Origin: Gammaproteobacteria bacterium
Lineage (GTDB): Bacteria; Pseudomonadota; Gammaproteobacteria; Steroidobacterales; Steroidobacteraceae
NCBI GenBank assembly: GCA_025359205.1
Contig: JANYHD010000004.1
Coordinates: forward strand, 1 to 46,623
Direction: 5' to 3'
Length of the DNA: 46,623 nucleotides
Part shown: in pieces, positions 17,034 through 26,399 of the stretch
How the letters are laid out: each line of letters opens with the position of its first letter
How positions within the stretch are numbered: the stretch's first letter is position 1
Position numbers and translations under genes: made by a program
Notes under the pieces: model-generated
Database searches by the model: none
The model's input: only the letters and a program-made list of their open reading frames with translations
What the model was told of the DNA's origin: nothing

Positions 17034-20000
17034 TCAGGCGGGGGTGCCCGCCAGCTCGGCCAGCAAGCTGCGCGCGAATTCGAAGCGTGCCGGGGTGGCG
17101 CTGAGTCCGCGGCTGAAGCGCAGCTTCAGCGGCCCGTCCATGCGATAGTCATGTGCCGGCCGCTGGATCAGCCGAATCACCGCGGCCGCGTCGACGCGGT
17201 TGTCGGGCTCGAATTGCACGCTGCCGCCCTGTGGACCCAGGTCGAGCCGGCGGATACCGAGTTCGCGCGCGCGCAGGCGGAGCGAGGCGAGTTGCAGCAG
17301 GTGGCCAGCAGGCGCGGGCAGCGGTCCGAATCGATCGACCAGTTCGCCGGCCATGTCCTGCAGATCCGTCGCCGTGGCGGCGGTAATCCGCTGGTAGAGC
17401 GCCAGGCGCAGGTGCACGTCGGGCACGAAATCTTCGGGCAGCAGCGCCGGCACGTGCAGTTCCACTTCACTGACGGCCGCGAGCGGACGTTCGAGCGAGG
17501 GCGTGCGGCCGGCGCGAAACGCGCTCACCGCCTGCTCGAGCATGTCGAGGTAGAGTGTGAGCCCCACTTCAGTGAGCTCACCGGTCTGCTGTTCGCCCAG
17601 GAACTCGCCGGCGCCGCGGATCTCCAGATCGTGCGTGGCCAGCAGGAACCCGGCGCCCAGCTCCTCCATCGACTCGATCGCCTCGAGCCGCTTGGCCGCG
17701 TCGCCCGCCAGCGCGCGGCGCGAAGGCACGATCAGGTACGCATAGGCGCGGTGATGCGAGCGTCCGACGCGACCGCGTAGCTGGTGCAACTGCGCCAGTC
17801 CCAGCCGGTCGGCGCGATTGATGAGGATGGTGTTGGCGCTCGGCACGTCAATGCCGCTCTCGATGATGGTCGTGCAGGCCAGCACATTGAAGCGGCGGTG
17901 ATAGAAGTCGACCATCAGCAGCTCGAGTTCGCGCTCGCGCATCTGCCCATGGCCAATGCGCACCTGGGCCTCGGGCACCAGCGCGGCGAATTCGGCCGCG
18001 ACCTTCTCGATCGTCTGCACCTCGTTGTGCACCAGGTAAATCTGGCCGCCGCGGCGCAACTCGCGCAGTGCGGCCTCGCGCAGCGTCGGGCCGTGCCATT
18101 CGCACACGAAGGTCTTGATCGCCAGGCGACCGGTCGGCGGCGTGCTGATCAGCGACAGCTCGCGCAGGCCCCCGAGCGCCATGTTGAGAGTGCGCGGGAT
18201 CGGCGTCGCGGTCAGCGTGAGCACGTGCACCTCGGCCCGCAGCGTCTTGAGCCGCTCTTTGTCGCGCACGCCGAAGCGATGCTCTTCGTCGACGATCAGC
18301 AATCCGAGCTGCTTCGCCCGTGCATCTGCATGTAGCAGCTTGTGGGTGGCGATCAGGATGTCGACCTGGCCATTTTCGAAGCCTGCGAGCACGCTGCCTG
18401 CCTCGCGCCCCGAACGAAAACGCGACAGCGCTTCGACGCGCACCGGCCAATCGGCGAAGCGATCGCGGAAGCTCTGCAGGTGCTGTTCGGCCAGCAGCGT
18501 GGTCGGCACCAGCACCACCACCTGGCGCCCGGACTGCACTGCGACGAAGGCGGCGCGCATCGCCACCTCGGTCTTGCCGAAGCCCACGTCACCGCAGACG
18601 ATGCGGTCCATCGGCGTGGGCTTCGCCAGGTCCTCGAGCACGCGTGCGATCGCCTCGGACTGATCGGCCGTCTCCTCGAAGGGAAAGGCGTTGGCAAAAG
18701 TCTGGTATTCCAGCTCGCCGGCGTGGAGTGCCGCGGCCTGGTGCGCGTGACGGCGCGCATGCAGGTCCAGCAATTCGGCCGCCACGTCGCGCACGGCCTC
18801 GGCGGCGCGCCGCCGTGCGCGCGCCCATTGCTCCGTGCCGAGCTTATGGAGCGGGGCGCTGTCGGGGCTTCCGCCGGCATAGCGGTTGACGAGATGGAGC
18901 GCGTGCACCGGCACGTACACCCGGTCGCCGTCGCGGTATTCGAGCAGCAGGAACTCGCCCAGGTCGCCGCCGATCTCCATCACCTCGAGCCCGAGGTAGC
19001 GGCCGACACCATAGGTCTCGTGCACGATCGGGGCGCCGGGCTCCAGGCTCTGGAGATTGCGCAGGATCGTTGCCGGGTCCGCTGCCGCGCGCCGCCGCCG
19101 CCGTTCCTGTCGCGCCCGCGTGCCGAACAACTCCGTTTCGGACAACAGCATGAGCTGCGGATCGCGCAACGACAGGCTGCGCACTTCGCCCGCCACGATG
19201 ATGGCGAGGCGGGCGCTGCCGTCCACGAATTGCGCCCACTCGTTCACGGGCCGCGGCTGACGGCCATGCGCGGCGAGCATCTGGCTGATGACCTCGCGCC
19301 GCCCGGGCGAGTCGGCCGCCAGCAGCACGCGCCCGGGATATTCCTCAAGGAATCCAAGGAGCGGCGCCAGCGGCTCGGTGGCGCGCGCGTCGAGCCGGAA
19401 TTCGCGCGGCGGGAGACTGGCGCCCATGGCGGGTGCGGGCGGATCCGCCGGGGCCGTGTCATCGGCAGCTGCAAGGCGTTCGAGCACCACCTGCGGGTGT
19501 CGCGCCAGCTGCGAGGCCAGTGCGTCGGCACGCACGAAGATTTCCTCTGGAGCCAGCAGCGGGCGTTCGATGTCGTGCCGGTATTGTTCGTAGCGTGCGC
19601 CGATGGCTTTCCAGGCGGCATCGAGTGCGCTTGCCAGTCCGGGATCGGTGGCGAACACGAGGTCGGCGGGCAGATAGTCGGTAAGGCTCGCGGTGTGATC
19701 GAAGAACAGCGGCAGGTAGAACTCGATGCCCGGCGGTGCCAGTCCTTCGCTCACGCCGCGGTAGACCGGCATGCGCGCGACGTCGCCGGTGAAGCGCAGC
19801 CGGAAGCGCCGCCGGAACTCGCGCACCGACTCGGCATCCAGCGGCAACTCGCGCGCGGGCAGCAGGCGGAGCGCGTCGAGGCTGTCAAGTGAGCGCTGCG
19901 TATCCGGATCAAAGCGGCGCAGCGTGTCGATGCGCTCGTCGAGCAGGTCGACGCGCACGGGCCATTGCGAGCCCATCGGCCAGACGTCGAACAGCGAGCC

Positions 20001-20501
20001 GCGCAGTGCGAATTCGCCCGGTCCGCTGACCTGGCTGACGCTGGCGTAGCCGGCCTCGACCAGGCGGTGGCGCAGCGGCTCGATCGCAAGCACCGCGCCG
20101 CGCTCGAGCGCGAAGCTGCGCGCGCTGACGTAGTGCAGCGGCGGGAGCCGCGTCAACAGGCTGTCGGCCGTCAGCAGCAGGATGCCGCGGCGGAATTGGG
20201 GCAGCCGTGCGAGCGTCGCGAGTCGTTCCGAAACGATGTCCGGATGAGGCGAGAATTGATCGTAGGGCAGGATCTCCCAGTCCGGGAGCGTCAGGATCTC
20301 GAGCCCGGCGCCGCCGAAGAAACGCAGCTCGGCCGCGAGCCGTTCGAGCTCGCGCGCGTCGGCCGCCACGCAGGCCCAGGGGCGGGTGTCCGCGCGCGCC
20401 GCTTCGGCCAGCGCCAGCGCGCGCGCGCCGGCGTGCAGCGAGCGCCACGGCAATGGGGGTGCATTCGGACCGGGTAGCGTGGGTCGGATCAACGCGGACA
20501 T
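17034..20501 (-). CDS. mfd: Transcription-repair coupling factor Mfd
   Basis: Mfd removes RNA polymerase stalled at DNA damage and recruits UvrA. The N-terminal UvrB-like module is present (DWEILPYDQFSPHPDIVSER). The RNA polymerase interaction domain contains IVHETYGVGRYLGLEVME and HALHLVNRYAGG. The translocase has Walker A GDVGFGKTEVAMRA near residue 637, the DEEH box LLIVDEEHRFG, and motif VI QLRGRVGRSHHRAYAYL. The C-terminal TRCF domain follows. The 1155-residue length is normal. The first ATG, at 20501, leaves a normal N-terminus. csiV and sthA lie downstream, probably in one transcript. Confidence 0.97.
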   Translation of the reverse strand: MSALIRPTLPGPNAPPLPWRSLHAGARALALAEAARADTRPWACVAADARELERLAAELRFFGGAGLEILTLPDWEILPYDQFSPHPDIVSERLATLARLPQFRRGILLLTADSLLTRLPPLHYVSARSFALERGAVLAIEPLRHRLVEAGYASVSQVSGPGEFALRGSLFDVWPMGSQWPVRVDLLDERIDTLRRFDPDTQRSLDSLDALRLLPARELPLDAESVREFRRRFRLRFTGDVARMPVYRGVSEGLAPPGIEFYLPLFFDHTASLTDYLPADLVFATDPGLASALDAAWKAIGARYEQYRHDIERPLLAPEEIFVRADALASQLARHPQVVLERLAAADDTAPADPPAPAMGASLPPREFRLDARATEPLAPLLGFLEEYPGRVLLAADSPGRREVISQMLAAHGRQPRPVNEWAQFVDGSARLAIIVAGEVRSLSLRDPQLMLLSETELFGTRARQERRRRRAAADPATILRNLQSLEPGAPIVHETYGVGRYLGLEVMEIGGDLGEFLLLEYRDGDRVYVPVHALHLVNRYAGGSPDSAPLHKLGTEQWARARRRAAEAVRDVAAELLDLHARRHAHQAAALHAGELEYQTFANAFPFEETADQSEAIARVLEDLAKPTPMDRIVCGDVGFGKTEVAMRAAFVAVQSGRQVVVLVPTTLLAEQHLQSFRDRFADWPVRVEALSRFRSGREAGSVLAGFENGQVDILIATHKLLHADARAKQLGLLIVDEEHRFGVRDKERLKTLRAEVHVLTLTATPIPRTLNMALGGLRELSLISTPPTGRLAIKTFVCEWHGPTLREAALRELRRGGQIYLVHNEVQTIEKVAAEFAALVPEAQVRIGHGQMRERELELLMVDFYHRRFNVLACTTIIESGIDVPSANTILINRADRLGLAQLHQLRGRVGRSHHRAYAYLIVPSRRALAGDAAKRLEAIESMEELGAGFLLATHDLEIRGAGEFLGEQQTGELTEVGLTLYLDMLEQAVSAFRAGRTPSLERPLAAVSEVELHVPALLPEDFVPDVHLRLALYQRITAATATDLQDMAGELVDRFGPLPAPAGHLLQLASLRLRARELGIRRLDLGPQGGSVQFEPDNRVDAAAVIRLIQRPAHDYRMDGPLKLRFSRGLSATPARFEFARSLLAELAGTPA

Positions 20502-20597
20502 GCAAAAGGCGCCCGTGCCGGCGGTGCGGCCGGCTCCATAAGGCGCGGGAGCTTACCGGGCTGCGGCCTGATTACAAGGCCATCGACGATGTCGCGA

Positions 20598-20882
20598 TCA
20601 GGGCGCAGTGGCGACCGCGTCGATCACGCGTTCGCCTTCGAAGAAGACGCTGAACCCGGCGTAGTCCCAGCGCGTGATCGGTGGCGTGCCTACGGCGGCG
20701 TGGCGCGTCTGTGGGGCGCCGAATTTCGCTTCGACGGCCGCCATCGTGACGCCACGGGCCGGGCGTTCCACCGTCGAGGGGCGAACCATCACCTGGTCAT
20801 CGACCACCATGGTCTCGGCTGCGGCCAGGTTCCCGCCCAGGACGGTCAGGGCCAGTGCTGCTCTCAGGACATGGGCATTCAT
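20598..20882 (-). CDS. Small exported protein of unknown function
   Basis: A 94-residue protein with a signal peptide (HVLRAALALTVLGGNLAAA) and a short mature part containing RGVTMAAVEAKFGAPQTRH, then PPITRWDYAGFSVFFEGER. The pattern of G-x-T-M-x-x-V-x-x-x-FG-x-P followed by RWDY resembles the small SmpA/OmlA-like fold of outer-membrane lipoproteins, but there is no lipobox cysteine. The ATG at 20882 is chosen because GAGGAGG lies just before it and the signal peptide starts there. It is transcribed towards mfd, 96 bases before it, and is divergent from lolC. The function is unknown. Confidence 0.75.
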   Translation of the reverse strand: MNAHVLRAALALTVLGGNLAAAETMVVDDQVMVRPSTVERPARGVTMAAVEAKFGAPQTRHAAVGTPPITRWDYAGFSVFFEGERVIDAVATAP

Positions 20883-21050
20883 GGGCGGCCTCCTCAATGC
20901 GGGCCCCGGGCCATCCGGCGGCGCGCAGCGGCAACTATAGCACCGGGGTCGGCGCCCATTCCCCGCTGCGACACCAGAAAGTGTGATGCCGGTCCGGTTT
21001 CGTCGCCGTGGGCGGGCGGTCGTGATTAAATGCGGCCCCGAGACGCCTGC

Positions 21051-22298
21051 ATGTTCCAACCGCTTTCATTGTTCGTCGGTCTGCGCTACGTGCGCGCCCG
21101 CCAGCACACGTTCTTCGTCTCCTTTATCACCTGGGTTTCACTCGGCGGAGTGGCGCTCGGCGTGGCGGCGTTGATCGTCGTGCTCTCAGTGATGAATGGC
21201 CTGAAAGGCGAGCTGCGCGAGCGGCTGCTCGCCCTGAGCGCGCACGCCCGCGTCGTGGATTCGCAGCCGGCCGCCCGCGCCGATGACGGCGCGCTGGCCA
21301 CGCGGCTGCGCGCGCTGCCGGGGGTGGCCGGCGTCGCGCCCTACATGGACCTGCAGGCGCTCGCCATGCACGGCAGCGACATGCTGCCACTGACGCTGCG
21401 CGGCATAGACCCGCAACGTGAAACCGCGGTCACGGACGTGGCACCGCTCCTGGTGGCCGGCAATCTGGCGGACCTGCGCCCGGGCAGTAACAACCTCATC
21501 TTGGGCGAAGCTCTGGCCGAGCAGCTCGGCGTCACGGTGGGCGATCCGCTCACGCTGCTGGTGCCGATTGCGAGCGCGGACGCGCCGCCCGAGCCGCGCC
21601 TGCGGGTGTACACGGTCGCGGGCGTATTCAGCGCCGGAATCCAGGACCACGATGCCTCGCTGGCGCTGGCCGCGCTGGACGACGTGCGCGCCTTCGCGCC
21701 GGCAGCCGTCGGCGCCAGCGGCCTGCGGCTGCGCTTCACGGACGCACTGGCCGCGCCGCAGTTCATGCCGGCGGTGCGAGCCGCGGCCGGCCCGGAACGG
21801 CTGGTGCGTGACTGGACGCAGGACAACGCCAGCTATTTTCGCGCCATCCGCATCGAGAAGACTATGGTGGCGCTGATCCTGCTGCTGATCGTTGGCGTCG
21901 CCGCTTTCAACATCGTGGCCATGCTGGTGATGGTCGTGAACGACAAGCGCACGGACATCGCGATCCTGCGCACGCTCGGCGCGGCGCCCGGTACGGTGCT
22001 GCGCATCTTCATGACGCAGGGCCTGGTGATCGGCTGGTGCGGGGTGGCCGCCGGCGTGACGCTCGGCGTGCTGGTGGCCCGCAACGTGGCCAGCATCGCT
22101 CCGTTCCTTGAACGCGTGTTCGGGTTCCGATTCTTCGACGCCGACGTGTTCTACATCACCGCACTCCCCTCCGAGCTGCAGGCGCCCGACGTGCTGTGGA
22201 TCAGCGGCGCGGCGTTCGCGCTGACGCTCGCCGCCACCGTCTATCCCTCGCTGCGGGCAGCGGCCACGCCGCCGGCCGCGGCGTTGCGCTACGAGTAA
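21051..22298 (+). CDS. lolC: Lipoprotein-releasing ABC transporter permease (LolC-like)
   Basis: An integral membrane permease with one membrane helix near the N-terminus ([17 protein letters not shown]), a large periplasmic domain, and three C-terminal helices ([20 protein letters not shown] and following). The LolC/E hallmark start FVGLRYVRARQHTFFVSFIT is clear. With LolD it extracts lipoproteins from the inner membrane and hands them to LolA. ATG 21051 is chosen because family members begin MFQPLSLFVGLRY; the in-frame ATG 21030 lies within a possible AT-rich promoter (GATTAAAT at ~21024). It is followed after three bases by the second permease. Confidence 0.92.
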   Translation: MFQPLSLFVGLRYVRARQHTFFVSFITWVSLGGVALGVAALIVVLSVMNGLKGELRERLLALSAHARVVDSQPAARADDGALATRLRALPGVAGVAPYMDLQALAMHGSDMLPLTLRGIDPQRETAVTDVAPLLVAGNLADLRPGSNNLILGEALAEQLGVTVGDPLTLLVPIASADAPPEPRLRVYTVAGVFSAGIQDHDASLALAALDDVRAFAPAAVGASGLRLRFTDALAAPQFMPAVRAAAGPERLVRDWTQDNASYFRAIRIEKTMVALILLLIVGVAAFNIVAMLVMVVNDKRTDIAILRTLGAAPGTVLRIFMTQGLVIGWCGVAAGVTLGVLVARNVASIAPFLERVFGFRFFDADVFYITALPSELQAPDVLWISGAAFALTLAATVYPSLRAAATPPAAALRYE

Positions 22299-22301
22299 CG
22301 C

Positions 22302-23549
22302 TTGCGAACGCCCTACGAAGTAACCATCGGCACCCGCTACCTGCTCTCGACCCAGCGGCGCGGTTTCCTGTCGTTCATCTCGGTGGTCTCAATGCTGGGC
22401 CTCGCGCTCGGCGTCGCCGTGCTGATCGTGGTGCTCTCGGTCATGAACGGCTTCGAGCGCGAGCTGCGCACGCGCATTCTCAGTGTGACCTCGCACGCGA
22501 CGCTGATGGGACTCACGGGCACGCTGCCAGACTGGCGCGCGGCGCAGCATCTGGCGCAGTCGAACCCGGCAGTGACCGCGGCCGTGCCCTACATCGAGGT
22601 GCAGGCCATGCTCGTCAACGGCGCGCGCTCGGCCGCCACGCAGCTGCGCGGCGTGCTGCCCGAGCAGGAGCGGCGCGCCGTGAGCCTGGCGCAGCATATC
22701 AGCGGCGGCAGCATCGATGCGCTCGGGCCCGGCAGCTACAACATCGTGCTGGGCGATGCGCTGGCCGCAGCGCTCGGCGTGCAGGTCGGCGACAACGTGG
22801 TGCTGATCGCGCCGCAGGGCAGCATGACGCCCGCGGGCTTCACGCCCACCATGCGCCGCTTTCATGTCAGCGGCCTGTTCCATTCCGGCATGTACGAGTA
22901 CGACAGCGCGCTGGCGCTGGCGCCGCTCCAGGACACCGCGCGCGTCTACCGGCTGGGCGATGCCGTCACCGGCGTGCGCCTGAGCCTGCGTGATCCGCTG
23001 GCCGCCCCGCGCGTGGTGCGTGAGCTGGCGCTGCAGATCGGCGGCGGCTTCTACGTCAGCGACTGGACGCGCAATCACGCGAGTTTCTTCCGCTCGATCC
23101 AGGTCACCAAGACGATGATGTTCATGATCCTGGTGCTGGTGGTCGCGGTCGCAGCCTTCAACATCGTCGCGACGCTGGTGATGGTGGTGAAGGAGAAGCG
23201 CCCGGCGATTGCGATCCTGCGCACGCTCGGCGCGCTGCCGCGCAACGTGCTCGCGATCTTCACGGTGCAGGGGGCGCTGATCGGCCTGAGCGGCACGCTG
23301 GCCGGGGCTCTGCTTGGCTGGTTCATCGCCGATCACGTCGCCATGCTGGTGGCCGCGATCGAACGCGCCACCGGCGCGCAGTTCCTCGACGCGCGCGTGT
23401 ACTTCATGAGCGAGCTGCCGGCCTACGTCGAGTGGCGCGACGTGCTGCAGGTGTGCGCGGTGGCATTCGCGCTGTGCGCGCTGGCGACGCTGTATCCTGC
23501 CTGGCGGGCCGCGCTCACGCAGCCGGCGGAGGCGCTGCGGCATGACTGA
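22302..23549 (+). CDS. lolE: Lipoprotein-releasing ABC transporter permease (LolE-like)
   Basis: This 415-residue protein is a paralogue of the preceding gene: [20 protein letters not shown], then [20 protein letters not shown], and the C-terminal helices including [19 protein letters not shown]. LolC and LolE form the heterodimeric membrane part of the LolCDE transporter. Which of the two is LolC and which LolE is inferred from order. The start is TTG 22302, three bases after the lolC stop; no later start keeps the N-terminal helix. Here both permeases come before the ATPase, unlike the C-D-E order of E. coli. Confidence 0.9.
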   Translation: MRTPYEVTIGTRYLLSTQRRGFLSFISVVSMLGLALGVAVLIVVLSVMNGFERELRTRILSVTSHATLMGLTGTLPDWRAAQHLAQSNPAVTAAVPYIEVQAMLVNGARSAATQLRGVLPEQERRAVSLAQHISGGSIDALGPGSYNIVLGDALAAALGVQVGDNVVLIAPQGSMTPAGFTPTMRRFHVSGLFHSGMYEYDSALALAPLQDTARVYRLGDAVTGVRLSLRDPLAAPRVVRELALQIGGGFYVSDWTRNHASFFRSIQVTKTMMFMILVLVVAVAAFNIVATLVMVVKEKRPAIAILRTLGALPRNVLAIFTVQGALIGLSGTLAGALLGWFIADHVAMLVAAIERATGAQFLDARVYFMSELPAYVEWRDVLQVCAVAFALCALATLYPAWRAALTQPAEALRHD

Positions 23550-23560
23550 AGGATTGCCAA

Positions 23561-24250
23561 ATGACTGAGGGCAGGGGCGAAGGCGTGGTGTTGCAGGCCA
23601 GCGGCGTAGTGCGGCGCTTTCACGAAGGATCCACCACGCTCGAGGTGCTGCAGGGACTGAACCTCGAAGTGCGCGCCGGCGAGCGGCTCGGCATCATCGG
23701 TGCTTCCGGGTCCGGCAAGACCACGCTGTTGCAGATACTCGGCGGGCTCGACCGGCCCGACGCCGGGCGTGTGGAAATCAACGGTCGTGACCTGCATGGC
23801 CTGGCGGAAGCCGAGCGCGGCGCGCTGCGCAACCGCACGATCGGCTTCGTCTATCAGTTCCACCACCTGCTGGCGGAATTCAGTGCGCTGGAAAACGTCG
23901 CGATGCCGTTGCTGGTGCGACGCATGCCGGCCGCGGAGGCCGCAAGGCAGGCCACAGCGCTGCTCGAGCGTGTCGGGCTCGGTGCGCGCCTGCGGCATCG
24001 CCCACACCAGCTCTCGGGCGGCGAGCGCCAACGCGCGGCCGTCGCGCGTGCGCTGGTCACCTCACCGCGCCTGGTGCTGGCAGACGAACCGACTGGCAAC
24101 CTGGACGGACGCAACGCCGAGCAGGTGTTTGCGCTGCTGCTCGAACTCAACCGCGAATTTGGCACCAGCCTGGTCGTGGTGACGCACGACACGCGGCTCG
24201 CAGCCCGCATGGACCGCGTGCTCGAGCTCGAGAACGGGATGCTGCGCTAA
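23561..24250 (+). CDS. lolD: Lipoprotein-releasing ABC transporter ATPase (LolD)
   Basis: LolD powers lipoprotein extraction by LolC and LolE. Walker A is [18 protein letters not shown] near residue 47, the signature is [15 protein letters not shown], and Walker B is [15 protein letters not shown]. The segment [20 protein letters not shown] is typical of LolD (Q-loop region). The length is normal at 229 residues. It starts at ATG 23561, 11 bases after the permease. Its last four bases overlap the end of the convergent DUF2062 gene. Confidence 0.95.
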   Translation: MTEGRGEGVVLQASGVVRRFHEGSTTLEVLQGLNLEVRAGERLGIIGASGSGKTTLLQILGGLDRPDAGRVEINGRDLHGLAEAERGALRNRTIGFVYQFHHLLAEFSALENVAMPLLVRRMPAAEAARQATALLERVGLGARLRHRPHQLSGGERQRAAVARALVTSPRLVLADEPTGNLDGRNAEQVFALLLELNREFGTSLVVVTHDTRLAARMDRVLELENGMLR

Positions 24251-24780
24251 CGCGGCGCTTTGGCCGCTGCCACTGCCGCGTGGCGCAGTCGGAACTTCCG
24301 CCTGACCGCGCTCCGCCAGACCAGCTCCAGCACCCAGCGGCCCAGCAGGCCGGCCACCACTGCGCTGACGAGGCAGCCGAGCAGGAAGGGTTTCCAGAAC
24401 GGACCCAGGCCGTGCTCCAGCCATCGCCAGCTGAGCTGAAAGGCGAAGTTGCGCGGTGCCCGGTGCAGCAGCACCGTGCCGAGTCGGTAGGCACCGTAAT
24501 AGATGGGCACCACCGTGAACGGATTTACCACCCAGGTGCTGACCAGCGCCACCGGCAGGTTCAACCGCCAGTACAGCGCCGCAAGCACGGCCCCGATCGT
24601 ATGTATGGGCAGGGGTACGAAGGCAATCGCAAGGCCGGCGCCAAACGCCGCCGTGATCGAATGCCGGTTCATCGACCACAGCAGCGGGTCGGCCACGCGC
24701 GTGCCGAAGATCCGCAGGTACCAGCGCCGGTGGCGCGTGTTGACCCAGTAAGCGAGCTGCTTGACGATCCGGCGCGGCAT
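24247..24780 (-). CDS. DUF2062 membrane protein
   Basis: A 177-residue membrane protein with the DUF2062 pattern: [20 protein letters not shown] followed by [20 protein letters not shown] and [19 protein letters not shown]. Two or three membrane helices lie at about residues 45-95 and 135-160. The function of the family is not known. The same gene lies between the lol operon and comEC in Pseudomonas aeruginosa, so its position is conserved. It faces lolD tail to tail with a four-base overlap. Confidence 0.88.
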   Translation of the reverse strand: MPRRIVKQLAYWVNTRHRRWYLRIFGTRVADPLLWSMNRHSITAAFGAGLAIAFVPLPIHTIGAVLAALYWRLNLPVALVSTWVVNPFTVVPIYYGAYRLGTVLLHRAPRNFAFQLSWRWLEHGLGPFWKPFLLGCLVSAVVAGLLGRWVLELVWRSAVRRKFRLRHAAVAAAKAPR

Positions 24781-24835
24781 GCGTGGGCCACTCTAGCAGC
24801 CGCGGCCGTTCTGGCGCAGGCCCAGGGGCGGGACC

Positions 24836-25297
24836 GTGACGGGAATCCAGCTCTGGGCCTTCCTCGCCGGGGTGCGCTCGGCCCTGGTCGCGCAGGCACG
24901 GGGTCTGGAGGCTCCGGCATGGCTGGCCGTCCTCGGCCTGCCGCGATATGGCCGGCCCCGCGCCTGCGCCCGCTGGCGGCCTCCTGCGCCGGCCTGCTGT
25001 GGGCCTGGTGGCCGCTGCAGCAATACCACGCCCACCTGCCGCCCGATATCGACGAGCGCGGGCGGCATCGCTGCAAACCTGCTGGCGAGTGCACTGCGTT
25101 TCTACAAAGTGCTCGAAGCGGCCTCGTCCACGTTGCGCGTCCACGTTGACGATCGCACGCTTTTGCCAGCGCACGACGACGCAGGCGCGTGCGTGCGCAT
25201 CACGGGTATCGATAGCGCGCTCGAATCGCAGATCGGGCCAGGCGGCCGCGCGACCCGCCGGCCATGGCGGCTAATGGTAGGTCCCGCCGGGGCTCCT
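24836..25297 (+). pseudogene. comEC: Decayed relic of comEC (DNA uptake channel), N-terminal part only
   Basis: GTG 24836 opens with TGIQLWAFLAGV and APAWLAVLGLP, a typical ComEC N-terminal membrane helix. At about 24943 the match continues in another frame as AIWPAPRLRPLAASCAGLLW and QQYHAHLPPDIDER. From ~25065 it moves to a third piece in the first frame, with ALRFYKVLEAASS and GPGGR, like the start of the ComEC OB domain. Then it stops; the competence domain and the metallo-beta-lactamase domain (~600 residues) are missing. In Pseudomonas comEC sits exactly here, between the DUF2062 gene and exbB. At least two frame changes and the large deletion mean no working channel can be made from this locus. 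Individual matches are from memory of the family, so the call is moderate. Confidence 0.6.
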
Positions 25298-25341
25298 TAG
25301 GTATCATGCGCGCTCGGATTTACAGCGGAGCTGACCAGCTA

Positions 25342-25971
25342 ATGTGGGAAATCGTGCGCGCCGGCGGCTGGATGATGGGCCCCATCATCCTGTTCTCCAT
25401 CATCGCCGTGGCGATCATCCTCGAGCGGCTATGGACGCTGCAGGACCGACGGGTATTGCCGCCGGACCTGACCAAGCGCGTGTGGCAGCTGGTCGAGGGC
25501 AACCAGGTCACCGATCAGGTCATCGCGGCACTGGCGCAGAATTCGCCGCTCGGCAAAGTACTGGCCGCCGGGCTCGCCAACCGGCACCGCTCGCGCGAAG
25601 CGCTCATGGAGCGGCTCGAGGATGCCGGCCGACATGTGGTGCACGAGCTCGAGCGTTTCCTGAACACGCTCGGCACGATCGCGGGAGTCGCGCCGCTCCT
25701 CGGCCTGCTCGGCACCGTTGGCGGCATCATCAAGGCATTCAACGCCATCAATTCCGGCGGCATGGGCGATCCGCGCATGCTCTCGGGCGGCATTGCCCAG
25801 GCGCTGGTCACGACCGCCGCGGGTCTGTGCGTGGCCATACCGGCGCTAATCGGCTACCGCTACCTGCGCGGCCGCGTCGATCGCATCGTCATCGAGATTG
25901 AAAAAGACGCAATTTCGCTGGCGGACGCGCTCGAGTCGGTGCAGCCCTCGGCGCGAACCGGCACGCCGTGA
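25342..25971 (+). CDS. exbB: ExbB/TolQ/MotA-family proton channel protein
   Basis: A 209-residue inner-membrane protein with three membrane segments: GGWMMGPIILFSIIAVAIIL at the start, TIAGVAPLLGLLGTVGGIIK in the middle, and ALVTTAAGLCVAIPALIGYR. The last two include the conserved proton-path residues of the MotA/TolQ/ExbB family. With ExbD it uses proton flow to energise envelope processes. ATG 25342 is the family-like start; the in-frame ATG at 25264 lies inside the comEC relic and is not credible. This exbB-exbD pair before msbA/lpxK is conserved in Pseudomonas (there called exbB2-exbD2), separate from tonB loci. Confidence 0.9.
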   Translation: MWEIVRAGGWMMGPIILFSIIAVAIILERLWTLQDRRVLPPDLTKRVWQLVEGNQVTDQVIAALAQNSPLGKVLAAGLANRHRSREALMERLEDAGRHVVHELERFLNTLGTIAGVAPLLGLLGTVGGIIKAFNAINSGGMGDPRMLSGGIAQALVTTAAGLCVAIPALIGYRYLRGRVDRIVIEIEKDAISLADALESVQPSARTGTP

Positions 25972-26399
25972 ACCTCAAGCCGCGCCGCCACGAGGAGCCC
26001 GAGATCAACATGGTCTCGCTCATCGACGTGGTGCTGATGCTGGTGATCTTCTTCATGCTGTCGGCGAATTTTTCCGGTGAAGGGCGCCTGCGCATTCGCC
26101 TGCCGCAGGCCTCCTCGGCGCCGCTCGAGCGCAACACCGCCGCCGTGCTCGTGGTCACGGTCACGGCCGGCGGCAGCTACCTGGTCAACAATCGCGAACT
26201 GGTGAACGCCAGCCCGGACACGCTCCGCAGTGCCATCGAGCAGGTCGCGCCCACTGAGCGGAACCTGCCCGTAAGCCTGCGCGCCGATGGCCGCGCCACG
26301 CACCAGTCAGTAGTCACGGCCATGGACGTGCTGGCGCAACTGGGTTTCTCCCAGCTCAATTTCATCACCACCCGAAGCAGCGGAAGCGCCGCCCCTTGA
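25968..26399 (+). CDS. exbD: ExbD/TolR-family protein
   Basis: A 143-residue single-span membrane protein. The family signature EPEINMVSLIDVVLMLVIFF MLSA is at residues 10-33, with the conserved aspartate in the helix, and a periplasmic domain follows (SLRADGRATHQSVVTAMDVL). It works with ExbB as a proton-driven motor. GTG 25968 overlaps the exbB stop (GTGA), and the stop overlaps msbA (TTGA), so exbB-exbD-msbA are translationally coupled. This suggests a role linked to lipid A or lipopolysaccharide transport, but the sequence alone does not prove this. Confidence 0.9.
   Translation: MNLKPRRHEEPEINMVSLIDVVLMLVIFFMLSANFSGEGRLRIRLPQASSAPLERNTAAVLVVTVTAGGSYLVNNRELVNASPDTLRSAIEQVAPTERNLPVSLRADGRATHQSVVTAMDVLAQLGFSQLNFITTRSSGSAAP

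Noticed and set aside
18342-19892. 516-codon open frame opposite mfd
   Set aside because: Composition is that of an antisense shadow, rich in His, Gln and Arg with no domain, while the other strand encodes Mfd without interruption.
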